The notes under the pieces: generated by a model
Seen by the model: only the letters and a program-made list of their open reading frames with translations
What the model was told of the DNA's origin: nothing
The model's database searches: none
Assembly (NCBI RefSeq): GCF_027580225.2
Contig: NC_073355.2
Location: forward strand, 21,883,501-21,947,500
Reading direction: 5' to 3'
Origin: Misgurnus anguillicaudatus
Taxonomy: Eukaryota > Chordata > Actinopteri > Cypriniformes > Cobitidae
DNA: 64,000 nt
Translations under genes and position numbers: made by a program
In this document: positions 1 to 25,796 of the stretch, piece by piece
Position numbering within the stretch: the first letter of the stretch is position 1
How the letters are laid out: every line of letters begins with the position of its first letter

Positions 1-659
1 TCATTTGGATTGCTGGTGAGTTTTGTTTGGTTTAACCTGTTTCTCTTCAAAAGATAAATGGACAATTTATCAAGGTGCATATAAACATGTTTGAATAAAA
101 ATAATTGACTATGACCAACTCAAAGTGTCCACATTGGAAAATATTTCTACCATTGAAATCAAAATGAGACAAGATCAAAAGGCTTTGTAGTCTATAAACT
201 AATCACCATCACTTCAACCATTTTCAAGTAACAACTGCCCCACAAATTTGTTGTCACGCATAAGGTATCTCAAAGCAAAACAACCTATTAAACACAGCAA
301 TCCGTGAAAAGTCAGGATAGGACTTAACAAGCAAAAAACAATTTCAGAAAAATGTTAAAATCACAGCAAATTAGGACATTTCAATCCAATAAAAGCTACA
401 CTTTTAACACAACTCAAGTTTGTTGGAAGAAGTAAGACATGGATATGTAATAAACAGTCACTTGTACAGCAAAAATAACAGATTGTAAATACACCGATGA
501 TAGAAAGAATCTGCTTCAATACACACTTCATGAATCCTCTATTACTTAAAATGTAATCTTTCATACTTATTTTCATCCTCCAAAATTAAGCCTAAAATTA
601 ACATTCTTACATATTAAACTAAAAACCAAAATCACAGATGTGCATTACACTTGATCGAT
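1..659. other. AT-rich flank, no gene recognised
   Basis: No splice-bounded coding sequence, RNA gene or clear inverted-repeat element was recognised. It is probably intergenic DNA beyond the retreg3 3' end. Confidence 0.4.
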
Positions 660-1723
660 CCAGCTATGGTAAAGACCAACTTTTTATTGGTTTAGATGGT
701 AAAGTTTGTACCTCCCGAATCATCTGTGTCATCAATCTGTGTTGGGGAAGATTCAGAGAGTCAAGTTCAGCATCTACAAAGAAAATAAATGAAAGAGAAA
801 AAGGTGCAAATGCTTCACAAAGCAAGAAAATCTGAGAGCCGCTTACAATAAGTGCTTTCAAAATAAGCTCACGTCTCAAGAGTCTTAATAAAATGAGAAA
901 AGACTGTGGTCTTAATGTCACTATTGCTTTATCAGACTCCTCTGCTCAGTGACATTTTTCATCATTGTTCTTGCCGATTTATATTTGTATCCATAAATTG
1001 TCTTGACTCGGTATTGATGGTGGAATGTCTCATTTGGTCCCATTACCTAAGAAACAAATAATGCTACCTGTATGAAACAGAAGCTTCAGATGTCTTCAGA
1101 AGACCTATAAGACTCCGTGATTTCATTGTTCGGATGTAGTAGAAAGGTATTGTGTTGATTCTGCTGGTTTACAAGTAGTTTTTTATGACTGTTATCCTAT
1201 TGCTTAGCCTACAAAACAAATTGGAGTCTTTCGCATAGGAGTCTAGAGACACTACTAAGAGACACAAAAGCTCAAAACGCATAAAGAAAGATTCAAACTA
1301 AAAACAAAGATTTCTTCACAGTGATATCAAATGTAGCCAGTTAGAGGAATCCTGGCAATTGGAACAAAATATTACATTAAATGGACAGGACAGCTCTCAT
1401 GTCTTTATGCATTTAGCTTCTTTGTGTGGAAAACTGCGTCAATATTCTTTGCATTTTCTCTTTGCATTCCACTGGTGAAAATTCTAGAGTCATAATTTTC
1501 AGTTTTAAGTAAACTAGTCCTTTAACTGTGCAAAACAAATACACTCTCTCATTCATAGATACAAAGATAAAATCTAAAGCATTTCAGTAGACATCTAAAC
1601 AAACACTGCAAACTTCTACATGGATCAAGGTGCATGGGACAGGTACATATATGATGAGCAGATAAACAGAGGAAGTATCTGCAGGCTGGGTATGTTTCAC
1701 ACACAAATGCACATACGAAGCGC
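660..1723 (-). other. retreg3: Probable retreg3 3' untranslated region
   Basis: About 1 kb downstream of the stop with no convincing coding content. The first plausible minus-strand AATAAA followed by a plausible end is at 683-688 (read as TTTATT on the plus strand). The extent is inferred only from that signal. Confidence 0.45.
683..688 (-). terminator. Candidate polyadenylation signal for retreg3
   Basis: AATAAA on the minus strand, about 1 kb past the retreg3 stop codon. No expression evidence is available. Confidence 0.4.
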
Positions 1724-2283
1724 TCACTGTGGCTTCCTCAGCAGACTGGATAGGAAACTGGCTCCCTGGGTTCTGTTCTGGCCACCCTGACCCTCTCCTA
1801 ACGGATCTAATTGGTTCAGCTCTGACTGATCCAACATCTCAAAGTCTTCTCCATCCAAGTCCAGGTCCGTGTCAAGCTCCGAGCTTGACTGCTTCCTGTA
1901 ACCCTTCGGCGGTCCTGCCCGTGGGCCACTCTCTCTTCGGCGACCTTGTGGTGGACGGGGCTGCAATGCCCCAGAGATTGCTGCCTGGATCATGTTGCTG
2001 GCTATAACCCCTGCCAGGTTACTAGTGAGGTCAGAGGTAGTATTTATGGAGCCTAGGGACAACTCGGGCTCAAAATCTTCCTGGTCAGAGTCCATCTGGG
2101 TATCTAGGTCCAGCATTGCAGAGGTAGTGCCGCGAGTGCCGGAGACAGCGGCCGAGTTGAGACTGGGCAGCCCGAAGCTCGCATCATCATCATCGTCCAT
2201 GAGGGTGGCATCTGGGTTGATAGAGGGAAAGTCTGGAAGTCCACAGGCAAATGATTCTTCTGGATCACTGTGCCGGTCTAGAT
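1724..2283 (-). CDS. retreg3: retreg3 terminal coding exon with LC3-interacting motif
   Basis: Encodes 186 codons including the TGA stop at 1724-1726. It starts with DLDRHSDPEESFACGLPDFP, has an Asp run (DDDDDASFGLPS), a variable middle, and ends with the LIR EDFEMLDQSELNQLDP and LLRKPQ. The LIR core is F-E-M-L, fitting [WFY]-x-x-[LIV] with acidic residues before it. Confidence 0.92.
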
Positions 2284-5200
2284 CTAATAAATAAATAAAC
2301 ATTATATTATAGTATATATATGTACAGAGAAGTAGAGGTGCATGATATATCAGATAGCCACCAAATAACTATGGAAACATGCAAGCATATTCATCTATAC
2401 AGACAAAAACTTTTTTATAAAAGACCAGATCAGAATTTAACATTTGTTTCCAAAGATGCCTAAGGTGTCTTACCCTCCGATCCCTCTGTGAGGGGTGTCT
2501 GACCCCTAGAGATGTTAAAAGTCCCATTATCCATGTATGACACTTCTGCATCCGAGTGTTCAGAGTCAGTCAGGGCTAGTTCTTTAGCAACCACTGCTTC
2601 ATCAAACTACAAGTGGAGAATATATAAACGGATACAAATTAAATTTGGTATCTTTACCAACACTGAACTCCGACAGACTACTGCAAAGGTTCTGTCCTAA
2701 TCCTAACAATCCACTCACCATAGGGCAGAATGCAGCCAGTTCCTCTTCACTGTCACTGGCTTCATCTGAAGCTCCTCTCTTTATAGGCTTACGGAGGACT
2801 ACACACACAAAATACAGAAAGGTCAGCATTTATGCATTCATGTGCAAATTACTTTTCTAGTTTTGTAGACATATCTTAGTCTAGTTTTCATGCTTGTTAG
2901 CATTCTGGCATGCACTTTGCACAACTAATCGCAGACTGTATGTGTCGATTACAAGATCCCAATCCCATACAAGCTCACATGCACGGGGGACCGGAATCCT
3001 AACATGTTAAAAAAAGATATATTGTACTGGTTTGCATGAAAAGAGTCTAATGGTGCATTCACAAGGGGTGTCAGCGTTAAAGGCGAAATGAAATAAAAAT
3101 GAAAAACTTTACGTCAAAGATCCCAGAACATTTACGGAGCGTGTTTGTGTTCACACAGAAGCATCTCTGCCAATTTTACAGAAATGTTCTGGGACCAAAG
3201 TGCTTTGTGAATGGGGTTTATATTGCGGTCCACTGTGATCGGCTGTTGTTACCATGACAATCGTCTATTTGATAGACATAGACAGCAACTTGTTAGTATT
3301 CTGATGGCTGCTAGCTTTGTCTATCATTTTTTTTGCTCCCACTTCTCACTGCCAATTTCATGGCTGTTGCTCATAGCATTGCATTACAGTCGGCTAGATT
3401 TCCAACTACTTGTCTATGACTATTCTAACTATACTGTCTCACACCCAAAAATTGTTCACCCAAAAACAAAAATTCTGTCATTATTTACTTACTCTCATGT
3501 TGTTACAAACCTGTAAAAATTTAGTTGTTCTGAGGAACACAAAGGAAGACATTCAAGAAATGTTTGTAACCAAACCGCTCGTGGACCCCATTTACTTCCA
3601 TAGTATTCTTTTTTCCTACTATGGAAGTGAATAGGGTCCAGAAATTCATACAGGTTTGTAACAGGTTTGTATATCTGACCCTGACTATTAAAATAGTTTT
3701 CATACTCAGACACGCAAACCCAAATCTTGGACCAAATATAAAGAAAATGCTGAGTTTGAATTTTGAAATGAACAGTCTAAAACATACACATGTGTTGTAT
3801 GTACTTACACTGGTTATCTATAGGCTTTGACATCATGTATCCTTTGGAACTGAAATCCAGCCACTGCAGGGCCGGTTCCAGCTTCACACACGCATGCTGC
3901 CACAAACGATAATACAACGCCAATGGGCAAAGCAACACACCCATCACTAAGTGAAAGAGAGAGTCCATATTTTACAATTGTTTAGGGATAGGAAAGAATG
4001 AGTAAGCCTTGAAGGATTTCTGCTACTCACAAGCCACGTATGAAAGCACCAGTCCAGGGATGCAGCGCCCCACCATGGCCAGTAGTGTAAACAGACCACA
4101 AACCAACGTGCAAAACTGTAATACAATGAAGAATTTTAAGATTTGATAAACCTAAAAAAAAATGCCTTTGTTGCATCCAAAGTTACAAATAACATATTTT
4201 GGTAATAAAAATAAATGGCATTACAATATTCAGGACATTATCACTTGAGTTTGACAGTGCTTCTGATCAGGATGGGTTTGGAAGTAATCTCACCTTTCCT
4301 GGTTTATGCTGTTTGAACTGCACAATATCTGCTGTACATGTAGTCACTGTAACCCAAACTTCAGCCATGTGGTGGCATAACTCAGGCACACTCAATGTCC
4401 CAGGATGCACCAGACCCCAGCTGACAGCCAATCAGAAAGGAGCAGAAAATATATTTTAGGATATTTATGCATTGCTTCTTAAATGGGCCGAATCAAATGT
4501 GAAAATTTACAGATGCATACACGTTACCTTTCATTCTCACTCTCATCTCGCTTTTTAACTGTAAGAAGCCAAAAATAAAACAACGTCAGATGTGTATAAG
4601 GCCCATGCTCTGAATAACCAGACATAAAAATAGAAAACAGGTTAAAGGACAGCTGAACAACCAGCAAAATAACTGTAAGAGTGAGCAGCTATAAAGGATC
4701 ATTTGTTTTTACTGTATTACCATTTGCTAAATTAGTTTTCACAGCTTTTAAAAATATGTATTATTCACACCTTTTTTACAGACAGTAGAATTTTTCTTAT
4801 GACAGATTTTAAAGCTGATTTTGTACCACACAATATTGGAAATATTTTCCCTTATTACAAATTAAGTTAATAAAGCCAAAGGCAAATTAACAAAATACAC
4901 AATTTTACATTTTGAAATACTGTGTAGTTTATGGAAATAAATAGAAATTTCACTTTCATAACCTCTCACTGCAAAAAATGACTCTTACTTTCTCTTGTTT
5001 TCAGTAAAAATATATACTTTTTTAATTAAGATATATAAGTCTAATTTTTTGACATAAAATTTAAGTGAAAAAACAAGCAAAAAAATTGCCAATGGAATAA
5101 GAGAAAAATTATTGAATTAACGGTTTATGAAAAAGTAAACTTATTTCAATAAATTTCTCTTATTCCATTAGCTGATTTGTTTTTGCTTGTTTTAAGCACT

Positions 5201-7389
5201 AATTAACTTAAAGTTTATATTTTTGTCTAAAAACTAGACTTATTTTTTCTAGGTCATTTTGCTCATCAAGAAAATACATCTCAATTCAAGAACTTCTAGT
5301 CATCTTTACTGAAAACAAGACAAAAATAACAAGTAAGAAATAGTCTTTTTCAGTGCTCTTATGAGCTGTGTGAATGAAGGAGGAGATAAGCAGTGCATAA
5401 ATATTATGTGTTAAGTATGTCACAGCAAAGGAAATAAAGATGTTTTAATTGTAGCCTGTATGATTATATCATAAAATAAAAGATGGACAAAATGTCTGGA
5501 CAAAATGTCTGAACAAAATGGTCAGACATTGCAACAGTAGCAGTGTTACTAGAAATGCAGGAGTAAAGGTCGTATTTAACTTTGATTTTGGGCCAGATTT
5601 TATTCATCCAAGTGTCGACACAAACAAATAGAGCCAGACCTGATGCCAGAACAAAGAGCAACCTCAAAGAGCTCAGAGCAAAAAACCTGAGAGAAACATA
5701 AAGGAAATGTAGTTATGAGTGGAACACTGTAGTTTGCATATTATAAGCTATAACAATGTTTCATGATTAAAATACATTTCATGCTGTAACATCATCTCTG
5801 TTGTGGAATCTCCAAACTAGCCTAGTGATAACATCTGTCCTGCTAAATCAATGAGGAAATCATTGCTCCGCAGGTGTTTCCGGTCTCTCTCTTCCTGTGC
5901 AAATCTCATGTGACATTTGTTGCATGACATGATGCTGCGAGGATGTGGATTTCGACAGTTTCCCAGCATGGCTAATTATCGGCCTGCCCTGTGCCATAAA
6001 ACTTGACCAAAAGGTAAGCCTGTGGTGAGACTGTCCGAGTGTGAAAGTAGACAGCCAATGCTGTTTGATAACAAGATCACCAAAATGACATGATCTGTAA
6101 AAAGCCACATAACGGAGATGAGGTTTGGGATATTCTGGGATGGCAGTGATAGGCTAGCCTATGTCTGAATGTTTGGACTTCCATGTGCTGTGAATAAAAT
6201 ATAATAAATCCTTATTCTACAAATCTAAGTCAAATGAGTAATATGGTAGATTTCTCATTTACATTAGATCTTTAGTTAACAAAAGATAAATCAGAAAGAT
6301 TATTTTCAGGGTAATGTCTTTTAAATGCATGTCTTAGAGACTAAATAACAACACGTTCCATTCCTCTGCTGCTCACTGAGGCAAATAAAAGGAGATAATA
6401 AGATCAGAAGGAATGAACACTGCATGCCTGAACAGAAAGGACAAACGAGACCCATTCAACCTGTGATAATTCTGTCTTCCCAGCACATCTTCAGCTCCTT
6501 AAGCATCTCTTATATCTTCATGTGTGTGTTTTAATGTCCTACCCAACCGTAAAGCTTTTCATACATTTTAAATTTGGGCATGATCAAGTTTACATTATGG
6601 AAGCGCTGATGTGTGTATCAAAAGCATATTGGTTCCCAGCTAAAGACTGGCCTGAAAGTAAAAACAGAAGAAATCAAGATGTTCAATACTTGGCAGGGCT
6701 CAGGTCATGCCTAACCAACCGGTTTGGTAACAAAGTTGGCATGGAAATTAGATGCATCAACTGAGATGAGATTAATATAGGTCCTGTCTTTTTTCTAGCT
6801 GACAACACAGACAACAAACATCACAGGCATGTAAAACTCTAGATTACCATAGCAATAATCAAAGATCAACTCTGTAATTCACAAAATCACGAAGTTTTGC
6901 ATGCACACAGCATTGTGTGTTTACAGTAGCACCAACACAACACCGGTACTCCCTGTCTAAATATAGGCGGCCATCTGTTTCTTATCTCAAATTAAAGGAC
7001 CAAAAGTCTGTCACATACAGACACGTATGCACGAAGATAAAACAAGTAAAGCATGTTTTTACACGCATCATCAGAATGAATAATGTTAAAGGTAACGTAG
7101 AACTAGAAGGTTGTAAACAGAACTGAGATGAAGCTCACCAGAAGATGACATTGACGGTCGTGTAGAGTAGAACACTATGAAGGGGTCTTTCCCAAACTAA
7201 TACAGACTGCAGGTAAGTGAGCAGGCGCTCGTGAGGTCCTAATCGCTCCATCAGCATCGTTTTCACCACGGAGATCTGCTCGCGATTTATGCCAGAGCAC
7301 GAGCCGCTTCTGAGGCCGACCTTCTCGCGTAGCTTTCCAGAGAATACGCTCTCTTCGGCCATGTCTTCTGCTTCACCCTTATGAGACAT
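1724..7389 (-). CDS. retreg3: retreg3 (FAM134C), reticulophagy regulator 3; nine coding exons, complete
   Basis: Membrane-shaping ER-phagy receptor. The family inserts a reticulon-homology domain (two hydrophobic hairpins) into the ER membrane and binds LC3/GABARAP through a C-terminal LIR. Coding exons, 5' to 3': 7389-7139, 5686-5580, 4558-4528, 4420-4294, 4115-4031, 3946-3809, 2798-2719, 2606-2474, 2283-1724. All phases join and total 1512 nt (503 aa plus stop); human is about 466 aa by recall. Visible features: hairpin 1 over exons 1-2, hairpin 2 over exons 5-6, the family stretches RGASDEASDSEEELAAF and TEGSEDLDRHSDPEESFA, and the C-terminal LIR GEDFEMLDQSEL. The start is the first Met of exon 1; a second Met ten residues in is possible. 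Oddity: the exon 2 donor is not a clean GT in the needed phase. Identity rests on remembered family sequence plus synteny. Confidence 0.93.
2474..2606 (-). CDS. retreg3: retreg3 coding exon 8
   Basis: Encodes FDEAVVAKELALTDSEHSDA, then EVSYMDNGTFNISRGQTPLT and EGSE. This is the conserved central tail motif of FAM134 proteins. Confidence 0.92.
2719..2798 (-). CDS. retreg3: retreg3 coding exon 7
   Basis: Encodes FLRKPIKRGASDEASDSEEE and LAAFCPM, the acidic, serine-rich start of the cytosolic tail. In this family such Ser/Glu runs are phosphorylation candidates. The donor is GTGAGT. Confidence 0.9.
3439..3665. repeat. Foldback-type repeat fragment (ACAAACCTGTA family)
   Basis: Lies in retreg3 intron 6. 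TGTTGTTACAAACCTGTAAA near the left is answered by TTCATACAGGTTTGTAACA at the right, and TTACTTCCATAGTA is mirrored by TACTATGGAAGTGAA at the centre. The same left end recurs at about 13380, so it is a dispersed repeat. Confidence 0.6.
3809..3946 (-). CDS. retreg3: retreg3 coding exon 6 (second hairpin, second half)
   Basis: Encodes MGVLLCPLALYYRLWQHACV and then the amphipathic stretch ending GYMMSKPIDNQ. It closes the reticulon-homology domain. The donor is GTAAGT. Confidence 0.9.
4031..4115 (-). CDS. retreg3: retreg3 coding exon 5 (second hairpin, first half)
   Basis: Encodes FCTLVCGLFTLLAMVGRCIP and GLVLSYVA, a hydrophobic membrane segment. The acceptor is TTACAG and the donor GTGAGT. Confidence 0.9.
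4294..4420 (-). CDS. retreg3: retreg3 coding exon 4
   Basis: Encodes (S)WGLVHPGTLSVPELCHHMAE and VWVTVTTCTADIVQFKQHKPGK, the amphipathic inter-hairpin linker. SVPELCHH-AEVWV is a strong family signature. The donor is GTGAGA. Confidence 0.9.
4528..4558 (-). CDS. retreg3: retreg3 coding exon 3 (31-nt micro-exon)
   Basis: Encodes (V)KKRDESENES, the short charged linker between the hairpins. The acceptor is TTCTTACAG and the donor GTAACG. The frame is fixed by the following exon, where AG|C restores S-W-G-L as in the family. Confidence 0.75.
4967..5355. repeat. Palindromic element with CACTGCAAAAA ends
   Basis: Lies in retreg3 intron 2. It begins CACTGCAAAAAATGACT and ends AGTCTTTTTCAGTG. The interior arms pair around CAAGCAAAAAAATTGCCAATGG and its complement. 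The same ends occur near 41691 and 44406. Confidence 0.65.
5580..5686 (-). CDS. retreg3: retreg3 coding exon 2 (first membrane hairpin)
   Basis: Encodes FFALSSLRLLFVLASGLALF followed by VCVDTWMNKIWPKIK, the second half of hairpin 1 and the family's NKIWP motif. The acceptor is a clean TCTCTCAG. The 3' end is uncertain. Continuing the frame into exon 3 needs one G after AAA (base 5580), but the next bases are TT rather than GT. Confidence 0.8.
5687..7138 (-). other. retreg3 intron 1, nothing further recognised
   Basis: AT-rich sequence with several short open frames on both strands. None has flanking splice sites and a recognisable family. Confidence 0.5.
7139..7389 (-). CDS. retreg3: retreg3 coding exon 1
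   Basis: Contains the start codon at 7387-7389 and encodes 83 codons plus two bases. It includes LGPHERLLTYLQSVLVWERP, the conserved lead-in to the first membrane hairpin, and runs into VNVIFW. It ends at a GTGAGC donor. Confidence 0.9.
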
Positions 7390-8170
7390 GCTTATTGGGG
7401 TTTCAAAATGTAAAACAACAAAATACCAGCAAAAACAGCAGCAATTTGAGCATTAAACAAGATATTTCGTAGGTACAGGTCGCTGGCTAGCTTAGCCCGA
7501 AGCGGTTCAGGACAGCACGGTGGCAGCGAGCAGACCTCGTGCGTTCGAGAGGCTGTCGCAAAGCGAAAGGGAAACAAAAGCCATCGTTGAGTTCAAACAG
7601 ATATGTTATTTCGCTTAAATTTCTGTGCCGCCGTTTCTTTTTAATGTTTTCGCCGTGGCACTGTCATGCCCAGGCGTTGTTTTTGTCTTGTTACAACGAA
7701 AGCGAGGAGGACGGGCTTGATCTGGCCAATGGAATCAGGATTATCAATAGAGCTGTTGAATAACAACCAACCCTAACTGCCTAACCCTAACCCATCATTC
7801 ATAAAATAGTGTTTTATATGTCCTAGCTAGCTGCTAGCTTTAATTCTAACAGTTTTTTGTTTTTCTAGTATTTGTTTTATTCAAGGAATCTCATTAGCTT
7901 TTTGGAAATTCCTTCCGCTAATTAATCTAACAGTATGTAACATTTATAGTGGCCATATATACAGGTTTGTGGTCATGTGACTTAGCCTATGGTAAACGCA
8001 GCATAAATAAAGCAATTATTTAGTAAACACTTGTAATTTTGCAAGCAGTATGGAGTGTCTACAATTAATTATTTAACGCGTTAATCCTGTTTAAGAGTGA
8101 AAATAAAGACAATAAAAAAACGATTTTTGTTTGTATTTGTTGCTAGACAATTAATAATTTAAGGACTATT

Positions 8171-8213
8171 CAGGCCACGTTTAAATGACAGGTTGTCATT
8201 TAAACGTGACCTG
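8171..8213. repeat. 20-bp inverted repeat with 3-base loop
   Basis: Left arm CAGGCCACGTTTAAATGACA, loop GGT, right arm TGTCATTTAAACGTGACCTG. Nineteen of 20 positions pair. It could be a small transposon remnant or a regulatory hairpin. Confidence 0.8.
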
Positions 8214-8451
8214 AAAACTTTTGCAGGCAAATTTGCGTAAATTTCGCGCAGCTTTGATGGTATTGGCACTACCTTGTTCTGCGTCATTCATTACGTCAAA
8301 AGTACTTTTCTAGATCTGCCCTTGTGGTCTTTGTTTACCTTTTCTCTATCGTTCTCTTCTCTAAATCCTGTTCTTTCGGAAATCTTACAAATATTATAGG
8401 TTATTAGGTGACGTTTGCAGTGTTTTTGAAAGCTGAAACCGCGCAGGATTC

Positions 8452-8463
8452 AGCGCATGCGCA
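8452..8463 (+). promoter_or_regulatory. NRF-1-type palindrome upstream of tubg1
   Basis: AGCGCATGCGCA, about 120 bases before the tubg1 ATG. It matches the known NRF-1 core GCGCATGCGC, a common TATA-less housekeeping promoter element. A TGACGT CRE-like half site lies at 8409-8414. Confidence 0.6.
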
Positions 8464-8581
8464 TTGTGCGGCCGTTAGGCCGTTGTGCTGTTGGAGCGGG
8501 AATCCATACACGGTGACGAGAGAGAAACTGTCAGACAGCAACACATCTCTCTGATTAACAAAGCCGAAAAAGCCGGGCAAC

Positions 8582-24632
<16,051 letters not shown>

Positions 24633-25630
24633 AAACACCCAAAGCTCTTGATGCACCAGATTTAACAAGAACAAGGCCGTAAACTGATCCTGTCAAACAT
24701 GAACTTATTCTACTAGCAAACAGCAGAAGTGATGTGGTAAATGCACCTGTGAACCAGAAAATCATGTTCATAAGCCCATCATCATCATCCTCACTGTACT
24801 GTTACTTCAGAGCTACTCATGTAAGAACGTTTTACATACCTGTAATTTTCATCTGTTTACTGGCCAACCCGGTGCCTCTTTTTCACTCTTTACCTGTCCT
24901 TTATTTCATGTTTATTTTTCTTGGTCAGTCAGTTTAATGCTCTCAAGTCTATTTTTGTAATGCACTCTTCTGCACAAAATCTACATCAATGTCAAGGTGA
25001 TGCCCAGTGGCCTGCTCACAAGCCTTCATGACCACACACATTTCGGGTAGATAAGACTGGGTGGTCTTAGATGAATGTAACTGTAGGAGGGAGCGTGAAA
25101 GATTAAGCTTCTTAGAAAAAAAGACAAAAAGTAGCTTATGAGTACACAGTCTTACTCCCTCGTATTCACGCATGCATGCTTTTAGACAAAAAAGCACTTG
25201 CTTTCAGGGCATAGACAATGATTGTGGGTGAATTTTTTTCTTTTTTTTTTATAAACCACTTCTTGCAGATTACACTTGAAAAGATAATCTTAAGTGTATC
25301 AACAATGTCAAGTGGTATACTTAAATACATCCTCAAATCAGTGATGTTACCTCAAAGTATGGCGAACTCAATCATTCACATACTGTAACAACTCAAATGC
25401 CTTGTGTTTCCAAGAGTTATATATATATACTAGTGCTTGATTTTCTTACATACTGGGAAAATCTTGTACCTTCTGTGTGGACCTCTCATGCTAATATTCT
25501 TGCTCTACCATGTGTTGTTGTTGTTGTTGTTGTTGTTATTATTATATTGTGTACATAGTTTGGAGTCAGACCTGATGAAGTATAAATTTCACGAGATTTA
25601 ATAAATGTTTTTCTACAAGGAACATTTCCA
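24633..25630 (+). other. tubg1: tubg1 3' untranslated region
   Basis: About 1 kb of non-coding DNA from the stop to an AATAAA at 25600-25605. It includes a GTT trinucleotide run at about 25513-25538. No microRNA-site claim is made. Confidence 0.65.
25600..25605 (+). terminator. Candidate polyadenylation signal for tubg1
   Basis: Canonical AATAAA followed within about 25 bases by T/G-rich sequence. Confidence 0.6.
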
Positions 25631-25796
25631 TGATTTTTGTGTTTTATCCATGTGTTAAAATGCTGATTACTCATTACAGTAAATTTTTACATGTAGTACG
25701 CGAGAGTCTGCGTACAGTGCGTGTGCTGCAATTTGGGTCATCGGCACCGCCAGATTTTTGAAATCTTGCGTTGCACGCCTGGTTCGGACCACCGGT

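Larger units (their letters stand above)
7390..8581. promoter_or_regulatory. Divergent intergenic region between retreg3 and tubg1
   Basis: About 1.2 kb separates the two start codons, which face away from each other, so this interval must hold both promoters and 5' UTRs. The stretch near tubg1 has scattered CpG and no obvious TATA box at the expected distance. A short hairpin lies at 8171-8213 and a CCTAACCCTAACCC run near 7778. Whether one promoter drives both genes is an inference. Confidence 0.6.

Noticed and set aside
692..736. Minus-strand tail reading IDDTDDSGGTNFTI then TAA just before an AATAAA, behind an AACACAG acceptor
   Set aside because: It looks like a terminal exon but I can attach it to no gene. 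It is equally explained as part of the retreg3 3' UTR.
7771..7791. CCTAACCCTAACCC telomere-like motif
   Set aside because: Only about three units; a chance or minor interstitial run, not a telomere or fusion point.
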